From: JBBQXK01 sp038251625
GTDB taxonomy: Bacteria; Pseudomonadota; Alphaproteobacteria; Rhodobacterales; Rhodobacteraceae
Direction: 5' to 3'
Length of the DNA: 64,000 nt
Assembly (NCBI GenBank): GCA_038251625.1
Contig: JBBSBE010000006.1
Location: 6,764 to 70,763 of the forward strand
Part shown: positions 16,334-25,462 of the stretch, piece by piece
Layout: every line of letters begins with the position of its first letter
Position numbering within the stretch: the stretch's first letter is position 1
The notes under the pieces: generated by a model
Seen by the model: only the letters and a program-made list of their open reading frames with translations
Database searches by the model: none
Told to the model about the DNA's origin: nothing
Translations under genes and position numbers: made by a program

Positions 16334-17437
16334 ATGATCGCTGCTCTTTCGCCCCTGCCCGCGCCCCAGCCGCCTGCCGCGCCCGATACCGGCAGCACCG
16401 TTTCCGATGCCGGTACCGGGGTGCCATTCGATCTGGGCGAGGATCCTGCCCCCCCGCCCGACGATCCCGGCGGGCTTGCACCCGCACCAATGATGGCGCC
16501 CTTGGCGGCGCCTCCAGCCGATATGCCAGAGATCGTGACTGCGCCACCAGCAACAGCGGTGGCGGTGGCGGTGGCTGTTCCGTCGTCGGCACCTGCGACG
16601 GGCGCCATCGTTGCAAATGCCGCCGAACGTGTGCCTGTCGCGGGGCCGGATCGCCCGGCGGATGCCGCAGCACCCCAGCCCGGCGCACCGGTACCAATCG
16701 CCGCCTCGCCAGCGACTGCGCCACCACACGCGAAATCTGCCCCGCCAGCCGCAGCAGAGGGCGCGAAGACCCGGCAATCCCAAACGACCGCCGCGCTATT
16801 GACTGCGACCCCGGGTCTTGCCGCGGCGCTGCGGGCGGCGATGCCGGAAAATGCCGCCACCGCGCCGCCGCCCGTCGAGGGTACCGACGATCCAGCCCCC
16901 GCCAGACAGGTGATCGCGCCGGATACAGCCTCGATGCGCCTTGCCCTTGATGCAGGATCGGACACGCCTGCCCCTGCCGCACAAGCACTGCGAGAGGCGC
17001 CCCCTGCGGCAAGGGCCGACGCGCCTCCGCCGCCCCCGGCACCAGCGCCCGCACACCTGGCCCCGCCCCCTGCCGCGCCCACCGTTTCGACCTTTGTCCA
17101 CGGGATCGAGTTGCAGATGGCGCCGGATGAATTGGGCGCGCTGCGCGTGCAAGTGTCGGGCGAGGGCGACGCGATGCGGCTGACGCTGGCGGCCGAGCGG
17201 CCCGAAACGCTCGATCTGATGCGCAGGCACGGTGACGCGCTTCTGGCCGATCTGCGCCAGTCCGGCCACGGCGGCGCGGCCCTGGCCTTTGGCCAGTGGT
17301 CCGGCCCGGCCGGATCGCCGGCGCGGGGGGCCCCGGCCCGCACCGACAGCACAGACGACGATGCCACCTCCCCAGCCCCCGCCCCCGCCCCTGCCGCCAC
17401 CCGCCACGGGGCAGCCGGGCTTGACCTTCGCCTTTGA
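16334..17437 (+). CDS. fliK: Flagellar hook-length control protein FliK
   Basis: A 367-residue hook-length ruler. Residues 1-250 are a disordered Pro/Ala-rich ruler segment. The C-terminal switch domain (about 255-330) shows the FliK core: FVHGIELQMAPDELGALRVQ followed by LTLAAERPETLDLMRRHGDA. Proline and alanine content is extreme, and many antisense open frames across it are composition artefacts. The ATG at 16334 follows a 107-bp divergent gap with flgJ. It ends just before flgD. Confidence 0.9.
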   Translation: MIAALSPLPAPQPPAAPDTGSTVSDAGTGVPFDLGEDPAPPPDDPGGLAPAPMMAPLAAPPADMPEIVTAPPATAVAVAVAVPSSAPATGAIVANAAERVPVAGPDRPADAAAPQPGAPVPIAASPATAPPHAKSAPPAAAEGAKTRQSQTTAALLTATPGLAAALRAAMPENAATAPPPVEGTDDPAPARQVIAPDTASMRLALDAGSDTPAPAAQALREAPPAARADAPPPPPAPAPAHLAPPPAAPTVSTFVHGIELQMAPDELGALRVQVSGEGDAMRLTLAAERPETLDLMRRHGDALLADLRQSGHGGAALAFGQWSGPAGSPARGAPARTDSTDDDATSPAPAPAPAATRHGAAGLDLRL

Positions 17438-17454
17438 TCCGAAAGGAACCCGCG

Positions 17455-18120
17455 ATGGATATCGCCACCACCACATCCGCCACCGCCACCCGCAGCGCGA
17501 CCGCCAGTGCAACCGAACAGGGCCGCGCGGAACCGTCCGACTATGACACGTTCCTGCGCATGCTGACGGTCCAGATGCAGAACCAGGACCCGCTCAATCC
17601 CATCGATTCGGCTGATTACGCCGTCCAACTTGCCACCTTTTCGGGCGTCGAGCAGCAGACGAAGATGAACCAGACGCTGGAAACCATCCTGCAAAGGATG
17701 GACATGCAGGGGATGGGCGAAATTGCGGGCTGGGTGGACCGCGAGGTGAAAAGCGCCGCACCCATGGCCTATCCGGGCGTCCCGACCGATCTGGATCTGC
17801 CGGGCGATGCGCGCGCCGATCGCGCGGTGCTGACGGTGTCGGATGCGCAAGGCAAGCTTCTGGCGCGCGAAGAGGTGCCGCCGGGCGGTGGGGCCTATCG
17901 CTGGCAGGGCAAGGATATCACCGGCGGCGCGCTTCCGCGCGGCACCTATGCCCTTGCGGTCGAGCAATACGCGGGTGAGGAAACGCTTGGCACCACGGCG
18001 CTGCAGGGCTGGCAGCGGGTGGCAGAGGTGGCCATCGGGACGAACGGGCTGATGCTGCGGCTGGAAAGCGGGGCCGAGGTGGCAACCAGCGCCGTCACCG
18101 CATTGCGCGCGGGAGGCTAA
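17455..18120 (+). CDS. flgD: Flagellar hook assembly scaffold FlgD
   Basis: A 221-residue hook cap protein. The N-terminal signature DYDTFLRMLTVQMQNQDPLN, followed by PIDSADYAVQLATFSGVEQQ, is exact for the family. The C-terminal part holds the FlgD Ig/Tudor-like region (GGGAYRWQGKDITGG). The start at 17455 has AAAGGA seven bases upstream; an in-frame codon at 17434 overlaps fliK but lacks a ribosome site. The hook gene flgE, its usual partner, is not in the window. Confidence 0.95.
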   Translation: MDIATTTSATATRSATASATEQGRAEPSDYDTFLRMLTVQMQNQDPLNPIDSADYAVQLATFSGVEQQTKMNQTLETILQRMDMQGMGEIAGWVDREVKSAAPMAYPGVPTDLDLPGDARADRAVLTVSDAQGKLLAREEVPPGGGAYRWQGKDITGGALPRGTYALAVEQYAGEETLGTTALQGWQRVAEVAIGTNGLMLRLESGAEVATSAVTALRAGG

Positions 18121-18282
18121 GGCCGCCCCGGCGCACGCCCGCGGCCCCGAACGCCCGGCCCCGGTCGGGTGTGGCGGAGCCACCTTCGGTGTGCCTGACG
18201 CAGGGTAAGCCCCCGCGCCGGTGCCCCCCGCTGCGCCCGCAGGCTTGCACCACGCAGGCCCCCGGCCTACTCCTGCCGGGCC

Positions 18283-19108
18283 ATGGCCAGACAGCCCGCC
18301 CTCGCACCGCCCGCAACTCTGATCGCCGATGTCCTGACGCATCAACCGGGGCTGGCGAATGAACGCTGGACGCCGCTCGCAGGCGGCCGGGTCAACCGGC
18401 TGTGGCGGGTCGGGCCGCTGGTTGTGAAATCCTATGACAAGTCCGGGGCCTCACCCCTTTTTCCCCAACGACCCCGACGCCGAGGCCCGCGCGCTGGCGC
18501 TGGCCGCCCCCCTGGGCCTTGCCCCGCCGCTGGCGGCGCGGGGGCCGGGCTGGATCGCCTATCGCCATGCAAGCGGCAGCCCGTGGCGCGCAGGTCCCGC
18601 AACAGCCGCGCGATTGCTGGCACGGGTGCATGCGACGCCTGTGCCCGCTGGCACCTTTCGCCACGCGGCCATCGGGCCAGTGGCCGTTGCAGCACAAGCG
18701 CGCGCCATCGCGGCTGATTGCCGGGGGCGCTTGCCGCCGCTGCCCGTTCCGCCCCCTGTCGCCTTGCCACCCCTCGCGTTCCTGCATGGCGATGCGGTGG
18801 CGGGCAACCTGATCGTGGCGGGGGATCAGGCCATGCTGATCGATTGGCAATGCCCCGCCCTTGGCGATCCGGTGGACGATCTGGCAACCTTCCTGTCACC
18901 CGCCATGCAACACCTCTACCGTGGCAATCCCTTGTCACAGGATGAGGCTGCGGACTTTCTGGCCGCCTATCCCGATCCTGCCACCACACAGCGCTACCGC
19001 GCCATGGCGCCGCTTCTGCATTGGCGCATCGCGGCGCATTGCCTGTGGCGGGCAGAACGGGGGGCAGCGGATTATGCCACAGCGATGGACCTGGAACTCG
19101 CGGGCTAG
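18283..19108 (+). pseudogene. Aminoglycoside/choline-kinase-like phosphotransferase, broken by an apparent frameshift
   Basis: Two frames together make one protein-kinase-like small-molecule phosphotransferase. Frame one (from 18283) holds the N-lobe with LAGGRVNRLWRVGPLVVKSY. Frame two (from about 18467) carries the C-lobe with catalytic FLHGDAVAGNLIV (HxDxxxxN type) and metal-binding LIDWQCPALGDPVDDLA. Removing one base within CCCCTTTTTCCCC (18454-18466) joins them into about 275 residues. Without that, only a 224-residue fragment starting at 18434 could be made, lacking the nucleotide-binding lobe. The substrate is unknown; thiamine- or choline-kinase-like is a guess. The stop shares CTAG with the ubiB stop on the other strand. 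Confidence 0.75.
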
Positions 19109-20622
19109 AGCACCCGCCCCAGCATGACACCCGCCATCACCAGCGCGGCCCCGAGCAGCACCCAGATCACAGGCCCCGGCCCGCGCCGCACCTCGGGCGC
19201 CCGGCGCCCCACCAGCCGCGCCTCGACCATCCCCGGCAGCTTCGGCCCGAACCGCGCCAGCACCTGCGCGGTCTTCATCAGGTCGCGCAACGCGGCGCGC
19301 GGCCCCACGTTCTGGCTGATGTAGCCCTCGACGATGGGCTGGGCCACTTCCCAGATGTTGATGCGCGGGTCGAGCGAACGCGCCACCCCCTCGACCACCA
19401 CCATCGTGCGCTGCAAGAGGATCAGCTCGGTCCGCGTCTGCATGCCAAAGCGTTCGGTGACCTCAAAGAGATACGCCAGCAGCCGCGCCATCGAGATGCG
19501 GGTGGCATCCATGCCAAAGATCGGCTCGCCCACGACGCGCAGCGCGCGCGCGAATTCGTCGATATCGCGGTCCGGCGGCACGTAGCCCGCCTCGAAATGC
19601 ACCTCCGCCACGCGGCGATAATCGCGGCGGATGAAGCCGAACAGGATCTCGGCGTACACCCGGCGGGTATATTCATCGAGCCGGCCCATGATCCCGAAAT
19701 CATAGGCGATGATCGACCCGTCCGCGCCGACCTTCAGATTGCCCTGGTGCATGTCGGCGTGGAAATACCCGTCACGCAGCGCGTGGCTGAGGAAAAGCTG
19801 CAAGACACGCGACCCGAGCACCCGCCGGTCGTGGCCCGCCGCATCGATCGCGGCATTGTCCGACATGGAAAGCCCCTCGGCCCAGCCGATTGTCATCACC
19901 TCTCGCCCCGACAGGAACCACACGGGCTTTGGCACGCGAAAGCCGGCATCGCCTTCGGTGTTGGCAGCGAATTCGGCAGCGGCGGCGCTTTCCAGCCGCA
20001 GGTCAAGCTCGCCCTTCACCACCCCCTCGAAATGCGCGATCACCTCCAGCGGCCGCAGGCGGCGCGAGAATGGCGCCAGCGTCTGGATGATCCAGGCTGC
20101 CAGATAGAATGCATCCACATCGCGCTGAAAGGCCCGCGCGATGCCGGGGCGCAGCACCTTGACCGCCACCTCGAGCCCGCCGTCGGAAAGCCGCGCGTGG
20201 TGGACCTGCGCGATGGAGGCTGCAGCGACCGGTTCGGAAAACTCGGAAAAGACCTGATCGACCGGCACGCCGAATTCCGCCTCGATCATCGCCTTGGCGG
20301 TCACCGTCGGAAAGGGGGGCAGCTTGTCCTGCAGGTATTTAAGTTGCAGCGCCAGCTCGTCGCCCACGATATCGGGACGGGTTGACAGGATCTGCCCGAA
20401 CTTTATGTAGGCCGGGCCAAGCGCCGTCAGCGCCCGGGTCGCCGGTGGCAGCGCCGGATCGCCCTTCAGCCCCAGCCACTTGAACGGCCACCCCAGCACC
20501 CGCGCCACGATGCGCAGGCGCGGCGGCGCCTGAAACGCCTCGAGCACCACGCCGATGGCGCCGGTGCGTTCCAGCGTGGCAAGCGTGCGCACAAGGCGCA
20601 TGATGTTGTGGGGACCCCGCAT
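19105..20622 (-). CDS. ubiB: Ubiquinone biosynthesis protein UbiB
   Basis: A 505-residue ABC1/ADCK-type atypical kinase-fold protein needed for ubiquinone synthesis. It starts MRGPHNIMRLVRTLATLERT, typical of the group. The KxGQ motif (YIKFGQILSTRPD) and the Ala-rich loop (AAASIAQVHHA) are present, and GNLKVGADGSIIAYDFGIMG is the catalytic/metal segment. A C-terminal hydrophobic segment (VIWVLLGAALVMAGVMLGRV) anchors it in the membrane. It lies 63 bp downstream of ubiE on the same strand. Confidence 0.95.
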   Translation of the reverse strand: MRGPHNIMRLVRTLATLERTGAIGVVLEAFQAPPRLRIVARVLGWPFKWLGLKGDPALPPATRALTALGPAYIKFGQILSTRPDIVGDELALQLKYLQDKLPPFPTVTAKAMIEAEFGVPVDQVFSEFSEPVAAASIAQVHHARLSDGGLEVAVKVLRPGIARAFQRDVDAFYLAAWIIQTLAPFSRRLRPLEVIAHFEGVVKGELDLRLESAAAAEFAANTEGDAGFRVPKPVWFLSGREVMTIGWAEGLSMSDNAAIDAAGHDRRVLGSRVLQLFLSHALRDGYFHADMHQGNLKVGADGSIIAYDFGIMGRLDEYTRRVYAEILFGFIRRDYRRVAEVHFEAGYVPPDRDIDEFARALRVVGEPIFGMDATRISMARLLAYLFEVTERFGMQTRTELILLQRTMVVVEGVARSLDPRINIWEVAQPIVEGYISQNVGPRAALRDLMKTAQVLARFGPKLPGMVEARLVGRRAPEVRRGPGPVIWVLLGAALVMAGVMLGRVL

Positions 20623-20685
20623 GCGCTAGCCTCCCCGGCGGGGCATGGCGCCCGCGACAGGCTTGGGCGGAAGACAGGCCATCGC

Positions 20686-21438
20686 CTAAAGCTTCCAGCC
20701 AGAGTGCAGCGCCGCGACGCCCAGCGTCAGGTTGCGGTATTTCACCTGCTCGAACCCCGCCGCGCGGATCATCCCGGCAAAGGTTTCCTGATCTGGGAAC
20801 TTGCGGATGCTTTCGACCAGATAGCGGTAGCTTTCGCTGTCACCCGCGATCACCTGGCCCATGGCGGGGATCACGTTGAAACTGTAGCGGTCATAGGCCC
20901 AGGAAAGGGCCGGGTTCTCGACGCGGCTGAACTCCAGCACCATCAGCCGCCCGCCGGGTTTCAACACCCGAAACGCCTCGGACAGCGCGTCCGCGATACG
21001 CGTCACGTTCCGGATGCCAAAGCTGATCGTGTAGGTGTCGAAGGTCGCATCGGCAAAGGGCAGCGCCATCGCATCGCCCGCGACCCATGTCAGCCGGTCG
21101 GCCATCCGCTCTGCCTCGGCCCGCTTCTGGCCCTCCACCAGCATGTCCTCGGTCATGTCGAGGACGGTGGCCGTGGCACCCGGCGCGCGGCGCAGGAAGC
21201 GAAAGGCCACATCGCCCGTACCACCCGCCACATCCAGCAGCCGCTGGCCCGCGCGGGGGGCCAGCCAATCCATCATCGCATCCTTCCACAGCCGGTGCAC
21301 ACCGCCCGACATCACGTCGTTCATGATGTCATAGCGTGACGCAACACGAGAGAAGACGCCCTTGACCATTCCGGCCTTCTCCGCCTCAGGCACGGTCTGA
21401 AAGCCGAAATGCGTCGTGTCGTCTGGCCGGTCCGTCAT
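20686..21438 (-). CDS. ubiE: Ubiquinone/menaquinone C-methyltransferase UbiE
   Basis: A 250-residue SAM-dependent C-methyltransferase of the quinone pathway. Motifs include FSRVASRYDIMNDVMSGGVH, then LLDVAGGTGDVAFRFL (SAM-binding motif I) and the post-motif ISFGIRNVTRIADALSEAFR. The start at 21438 gives the normal N-terminus MTDRPDDTTHFGFQTV; the open frame upstream overlaps the fpg promoter region. It is divergent from fpg and upstream of ubiB. Confidence 0.96.
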   Translation of the reverse strand: MTDRPDDTTHFGFQTVPEAEKAGMVKGVFSRVASRYDIMNDVMSGGVHRLWKDAMMDWLAPRAGQRLLDVAGGTGDVAFRFLRRAPGATATVLDMTEDMLVEGQKRAEAERMADRLTWVAGDAMALPFADATFDTYTISFGIRNVTRIADALSEAFRVLKPGGRLMVLEFSRVENPALSWAYDRYSFNVIPAMGQVIAGDSESYRYLVESIRKFPDQETFAGMIRAAGFEQVKYRNLTLGVAALHSGWKL

Positions 21439-21527
21439 CGGGGCTTGCCCTTCCGTTGCTCTCCCCCTCCTTATAGGTCGCCCGCCGGGCGCTGCAATGC
21501 GGCCCGGTCGCATGGGAGGTGCGGCAA

Positions 21528-22373
21528 ATGCCCGAACTGCCGGAAGTGGAAACGGTGCGCCGGGGGCTCTTGCCGGTGCTGGAGGGTCAGCGCATCGCGC
21601 GGGCCGACGTCAATCGCCCCGATCTGCGCTGGCCGCTGCCGCCCGGCATGGCCGACCGTCTGACGGGTGCAACCGTCACGGCGCTGCGGCGACGCTCGAA
21701 ATACATCCTCGCGGACCTCTCGACCGGCGAGACGCTTCTGATCCACCTTGGCATGTCGGGGCGGATCCTGATCTCCGGCGCGCAGGTCGGCGCCTTCCAT
21801 CACGCGCATCCCGCGCCGGAAAAGCACGATCATGTGGTGCTGCACATGGACAGCGGCGCGCGGATCACCTTCAACGATGCCCGCCGATTCGGCGCGATGG
21901 ATCTGATGCCCACGGGCGCCGAAGATCGCCACCCCCTGCTCGCCAGCCTCGGGCCAGAGCCGCTGGGAAATGCGTTTTCCCAGGCGTATCTGGCCGCTGC
22001 GCTGTCGGGCAAGCGAACGCCGGTCAAGGCCGCACTGCTGGACCAGACCATCGTGGCGGGGCTTGGCAACATCTACGTCTGCGAAACCCTGCACCGCGCC
22101 CGCATCTCGCCCCGCCGCCTTGCGGGCAACCTTGGGCCCCTGCGGGTGGCGCGGCTGGTGCCCCTGATCCGCGACGTGCTGGCAGAGGCGATTGACGCGG
22201 GCGGCTCGTCCTTGCGCGATTATCGCCAGGCCGATGGCGAGCTTGGCTATTTCCAGCACAGCTTTCGTGTCTATGGCCGCGAGGGGCAGCCCTGCCCGGT
22301 CTGCGCAGCCCCCGTTCTGCGCATCGTGCAATCGGGGCGGTCGTCCTTCTTTTGCGGCACCTGCCAAAGATGA
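21528..22373 (+). CDS. mutM: Formamidopyrimidine-DNA glycosylase
   Basis: A 281-residue bifunctional base-excision repair enzyme for 8-oxoguanine and FapyG. The start is fixed by chemistry: the mature N-terminal proline is the nucleophile, so the ATG at 21528 (MPELPEVETVRRGLL) is right, with GGGAGG eight bases upstream. An in-frame ATG nine bases earlier would block activity. The C-terminal zinc finger is intact (CPVCAAPVLRIVQSGRSSFF, then CGTCQR). It is divergent from ubiE. Confidence 0.97.
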   Translation: MPELPEVETVRRGLLPVLEGQRIARADVNRPDLRWPLPPGMADRLTGATVTALRRRSKYILADLSTGETLLIHLGMSGRILISGAQVGAFHHAHPAPEKHDHVVLHMDSGARITFNDARRFGAMDLMPTGAEDRHPLLASLGPEPLGNAFSQAYLAAALSGKRTPVKAALLDQTIVAGLGNIYVCETLHRARISPRRLAGNLGPLRVARLVPLIRDVLAEAIDAGGSSLRDYRQADGELGYFQHSFRVYGREGQPCPVCAAPVLRIVQSGRSSFFCGTCQR

Positions 22374-22468
22374 TCGCCCGCCAAACATGATTCCCGGCCA
22401 GAGATGACTTGATCCTGCCGGTCGGGCTGCTACCACTATGCCGCAGCGCCGCAGCCCGAGAGGACCCC

Positions 22469-23245
22469 ATGGCCTATCAGACGATCGTGGTCGAGATCGA
22501 GGATTCCGTGGCCCTTGTCCGGCTCAATCGGCCCGACGCGATGAATGCGCTGAACGCCAAGCTGATGGCCGAACTGATCGACGCGCTGACGGCGGCGGAC
22601 GCCAATGACAAGGTGCGCTGCATCGTGCTCACAGGGTCGGAAAAGGCATTCGCCGCGGGCGCCGACATCAAGGAAATGGCTGAAAAGAACTTCATCGACG
22701 TCTTTGGCGGCGATTTCTTCGGCCCCGAGGCCGAGGCCCTGATGCGCATCCGCAAGCCGATGATCGCGGCGGTGGCGGGCTATGCGCTGGGTGGGGGCTG
22801 CGAGCTGGCGATGATCTGCGATTTCATCATCGCCGCCGATACCGCGAAGTTTGGTCAGCCAGAGATCAACCTTGGCGTGATCGCTGGCCTTGGCGGCACC
22901 CAGCGCCTTACGCGGTTCGTGGGCAAGTCGAAATCGATGGACATGAACCTGACGGGGCGCTTCATGGATGCCGCCGAGGCAGAGCGTTGCGGCCTTGTCA
23001 GCCGCGTGGTGCCCGCCAAGAACCTGATGGAAGAGGCGCGCAAGGCCGCGACCAAGATCACCGAGAAATCCATGCTGACGGTGATGGCGGTGAAAGAGGC
23101 CGTGAACCGCGCGCAGGAAACCACCCTGCGCGAGGGCCTGTTGTTCGAACGGCGCCTCTTTCACGCGCTTTTCGCAACCGAGGACCAGAAGGAAGGCATG
23201 GCCGCCTTCCTCGAAAAGCGTCAGCCGCAGTTCCGCGACCGCTGA
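22469..23245 (+). CDS. Enoyl-CoA hydratase
   Basis: A 258-residue crotonase-fold enzyme that hydrates trans-2-enoyl-CoA in fatty acid beta-oxidation. The oxyanion-hole blocks AAGADIKEM (about residue 67) and ALGGGCELAMICDF (about 108) are present. The catalytic glutamates are in GCELAM and in GQPEINLGVIAGLGGTQRL. The start is the ATG at 22469, giving MAYQTIVVEIEDSVALVRLN; the frame is open 60 bases further up without family similarity. It is probably a separate unit from mutM, which ends 95 bp earlier. Confidence 0.93.
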   Translation: MAYQTIVVEIEDSVALVRLNRPDAMNALNAKLMAELIDALTAADANDKVRCIVLTGSEKAFAAGADIKEMAEKNFIDVFGGDFFGPEAEALMRIRKPMIAAVAGYALGGGCELAMICDFIIAADTAKFGQPEINLGVIAGLGGTQRLTRFVGKSKSMDMNLTGRFMDAAEAERCGLVSRVVPAKNLMEEARKAATKITEKSMLTVMAVKEAVNRAQETTLREGLLFERRLFHALFATEDQKEGMAAFLEKRQPQFRDR

Positions 23246-23264
23246 GGATTTCGCCCCCGCCCGC

Positions 23265-23293
23265 TTGACAGGCGCCCGAGTCGCCCGTATCAG
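23265..23293 (+). promoter_or_regulatory. Sigma-70-type promoter of rpsT
   Basis: A perfect -35 TTGACA (23265-23270), a 17-bp spacer and a -10 TATCAG (23288-23293) lie 40 bp upstream of the rpsT ATG. This is one of the clearest housekeeping promoters in the window and fits strong ribosomal-protein expression. Confidence 0.7.
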
Positions 23294-23332
23294 CGCGGTT
23301 TCAGATTTGCCCGAAAGCCGGAACCAGAATAC

Positions 23333-23614
23333 ATGGCCAATACCGTCCAATCCAAAAAGCGCGCCCGCCAGTCGCAGGATCGCTATGCGATCAACAAGGC
23401 CCGCCGCTCGCGGATCCGCACATTCCTGCGCAAGGTCGAAGAGGCGATCGCCTCCGGCGACCAGGCGAACGCCGCCGAGGCGCTGCGCGTGGCGCAGCCC
23501 GAGCTTGCGCGCGGCGTGACCAAGGGTGTGCTGCACAAGAACACGCTGGCGCGCAAGATGTCGCGCCTGTCGTCGCGGGTGAAGGGGCTTGGCGCCGAAA
23601 GCGCCGCCGCCTGA
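23333..23614 (+). CDS. rpsT: 30S ribosomal protein S20
   Basis: A 93-residue, highly basic primary 16S rRNA-binding protein. MANTVQSKKRARQSQDRYAI and the C-terminal KGVLHKNTLARKMSRLSSRV are diagnostic. It is monocistronic, with its own promoter at 23265-23293 and an intrinsic terminator about 20 bp after the stop. In many alphaproteobacteria rpsT precedes dnaA, as here. Confidence 0.98.
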   Translation: MANTVQSKKRARQSQDRYAINKARRSRIRTFLRKVEEAIASGDQANAAEALRVAQPELARGVTKGVLHKNTLARKMSRLSSRVKGLGAESAAA

Positions 23615-23633
23615 TCAACCGCCAAACGGATTT

Positions 23634-23667
23634 GCAAAAGCGCGTCCCACGGGATGCGCTTTTTTGC
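23634..23667 (+). terminator. Intrinsic terminator of rpsT
   Basis: GCAAAAGCGC pairs with GCGCTTTTTTGC, and the inner TCCC pairs with GGGA around a two-base loop. The A-rich left arm and T-run in the right arm make it potentially bidirectional. It lies 20 bp after the rpsT stop. Confidence 0.85.
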
Positions 23668-24121
23668 GTTTTGATGCACCCGGGGCGCCTTTTCCGGGCA
23701 CGCGTGGCATCTGTGCACATGTCAGAGGATTCGGTGGCCGATCACGCTGTCAATCGAGAAGTTAGATTGCAGAGATGTGACCGACGTTGCTACCGTCATC
23801 AAGCGATTCACGGCATCTTGGGGGACAGGATGGGATCGCGCCCGACAAAGACGGCTCAAGCTGCCTGCTTAATAGCAGCCGTCTTTTATTGAGCGTGATC
23901 AAGGGGATAACGGCTTACCTGCGGGTGCGGCCAAGGGATTGTGGGTCTGACGGCAAGCGCCGCTGCGCCCTTTGATCCCTCGGTGCAACCGTACGGCCCC
24001 GCCATTTGGCGGGACGGGTGCGCTTGTCGTCCGCGATCTGGCCCGACGTTCGCCATGTTTCGCATGCATGCCCTTTTCGGCTTGCATTGGGACATCGTGA
24101 CGATTGGAACGGGCACACAAC
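23668..24121. other. Gene-free region upstream of dnaA
   Basis: This stretch has no convincing protein gene. It contains a strong plus-strand terminator (23847-23887), which implies a transcript other than rpsT ends here, and a short hairpin at 23998-24013 (CCCGCC, ATTT, GGCGGG). A palindromic GCATGCATGC lies near 24063, and two GATTC (GANTC) sites are near 23728 and 23804. I looked for DnaA boxes (TTATCCACA); the best is a partial match, TTATCCCCT, on the minus strand near 23902. An origin here is possible from synteny but not supported by box clusters. Confidence 0.55.
23847..23887 (+). terminator. Strong intrinsic terminator upstream of dnaA
   Basis: AAAGACGGCT (23847-23856) pairs perfectly with AGCCGTCTTT (23877-23886), with a further GCT/AGC pair inside, and is followed by T and ATT. 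It is 180 bp downstream of the rpsT terminator, so it most simply ends an independent small transcript that starts in between, or premature dnaA leader transcripts. Confidence 0.8.
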
Positions 24122-25462
24122 ATGACGCATGACACTTGGCTTGAACTGCGCGAAGACCTGCGCACCCGCGTTGGAAAAGACAACTACTCCACGTGGATCG
24201 AGCCAATGACGCTCACCTCTCTGCAAGATGGCGTGGCGAAGTTTGACGTGCCGACACCGTTCTTCGGCGACTGGGTCTCGCGCAATTATGCCGATGCCAT
24301 CCGCAACCATATGATCAAGGCAGGGTCGAGCGTGGACCGCGTCGAATTCGTGCCGTCGGCGCAGCGCGCCGCGTCCGCGCGCAAGGCGCCCGTGCGTCGC
24401 GCAAGGCCGATGCCTGAAAACCTGCCCGCCGCCCCACTGGAAGCGCGCTATACCTTTGACAGCTTCGTTGTGGGCAAGCCCAACGAACTGGCCCACGCCG
24501 CCGCCCGCCGCGTCGCCGAAGGCGGCCCCGTCACCTTCAACCCGCTTTTCCTGTATGGCGGTGTGGGCCTCGGCAAGACGCACCTCATGCACGCGATGGC
24601 GCACGAGTTGCAGGCCCGCAAACCCGAGCTTCGCGTGCTCTACCTGTCGGCCGAGCAGTTCATGTATCGCTTCGTCCAGGCTCTGCGCGATCGATCCGTC
24701 ATGGATTTCAAGGAACTGTTCCGCTCCGTCGACGTGCTGATGGTGGATGACGTGCAATTCATCGCGGGCAAGGATTCGACACAGGAAGAATTTTTCCACA
24801 CCTTCAACACGCTCGTCGATCACGGCCGCCAGATCGTGATTTCCGCCGACCGCGCACCGTCCGAGATCAAGGACCTGGAGGATCGCATCAAAAGCCGCCT
24901 GCAATGCGGCCTGGTCGTCGATCTGCACCCCACCGATTACGAACTGCGCCTCGGCATCCTGCAAGTGAAGGCCGAGATGTACCGCGCGCAATATCCGGGG
25001 CTGCAACTGGAAAATGGGGTTCTGGAATTCCTTGCCCACCGCATCACCACCAATGTCCGCGTGCTGGAAGGCGCCCTGACCCGCCTTTTCGCCTTTGCAA
25101 GCCTCGTGGTGCGTCCGATCACGCTGGATCTGACGCAAGACTGCCTTGCCGATATCCTGCGTGCCTCTGATCGCCGCGTCACGATTGACGAGATTCAGCG
25201 CAAGGTGGCCGAACACTACAACATCCGCCTGTCCGACATGATCGGATCGAAACGCACCCGCACCATTGCACGGCCACGGCAGGTGGCGATGTATCTGTCC
25301 AAGCAACTGACGATGCGCAGCCTGCCCGACATCGGGCGCCGCTTCGGCGGGCGCGATCACACCACGATCATGCACGGCGTCAAGCGCATCGAAGAACTGA
25401 TCGCCACGGACAGCCAGCTTTCCGACGATATTCAACTTTTGCGGCGGCTCTTGCAGGGCTGA
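24122..25462 (+). CDS. dnaA: Chromosomal replication initiator DnaA
   Basis: A 446-residue AAA+ initiator. Domain I is at residues 1-75 and a short Arg-rich linker at 80-100. The AAA+ core has Walker A GGVGLGKT at 146-153 and Walker B VDVLMVDDVQF. The C-terminal DNA-binding domain carries the family signature GGRDHTTIMHGVKRIEEL. The start at 24122 gives the canonical MTHDTWLELREDLRTRV. No clear Shine-Dalgarno sequence precedes it (GGAACGGGCACACAAC), suggesting weak or controlled initiation. dnaN, recF and gyrB follow. Confidence 0.98.
   Translation: MTHDTWLELREDLRTRVGKDNYSTWIEPMTLTSLQDGVAKFDVPTPFFGDWVSRNYADAIRNHMIKAGSSVDRVEFVPSAQRAASARKAPVRRARPMPENLPAAPLEARYTFDSFVVGKPNELAHAAARRVAEGGPVTFNPLFLYGGVGLGKTHLMHAMAHELQARKPELRVLYLSAEQFMYRFVQALRDRSVMDFKELFRSVDVLMVDDVQFIAGKDSTQEEFFHTFNTLVDHGRQIVISADRAPSEIKDLEDRIKSRLQCGLVVDLHPTDYELRLGILQVKAEMYRAQYPGLQLENGVLEFLAHRITTNVRVLEGALTRLFAFASLVVRPITLDLTQDCLADILRASDRRVTIDEIQRKVAEHYNIRLSDMIGSKRTRTIARPRQVAMYLSKQLTMRSLPDIGRRFGGRDHTTIMHGVKRIEELIATDSQLSDDIQLLRRLLQG

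Noticed and set aside
23668..23890. tRNA or 6S RNA gene in the rpsT-dnaA gap
   Set aside because: No acceptor stem, T-loop or CCA is visible, and I could not fit a 6S-type closing stem; only the terminator is clear.
23888..24121. Replication origin with DnaA boxes before dnaA
   Set aside because: Only one partial DnaA-box-like match (near 23902) was found and no cluster or AT-rich unwinding stretch; synteny alone is not enough.
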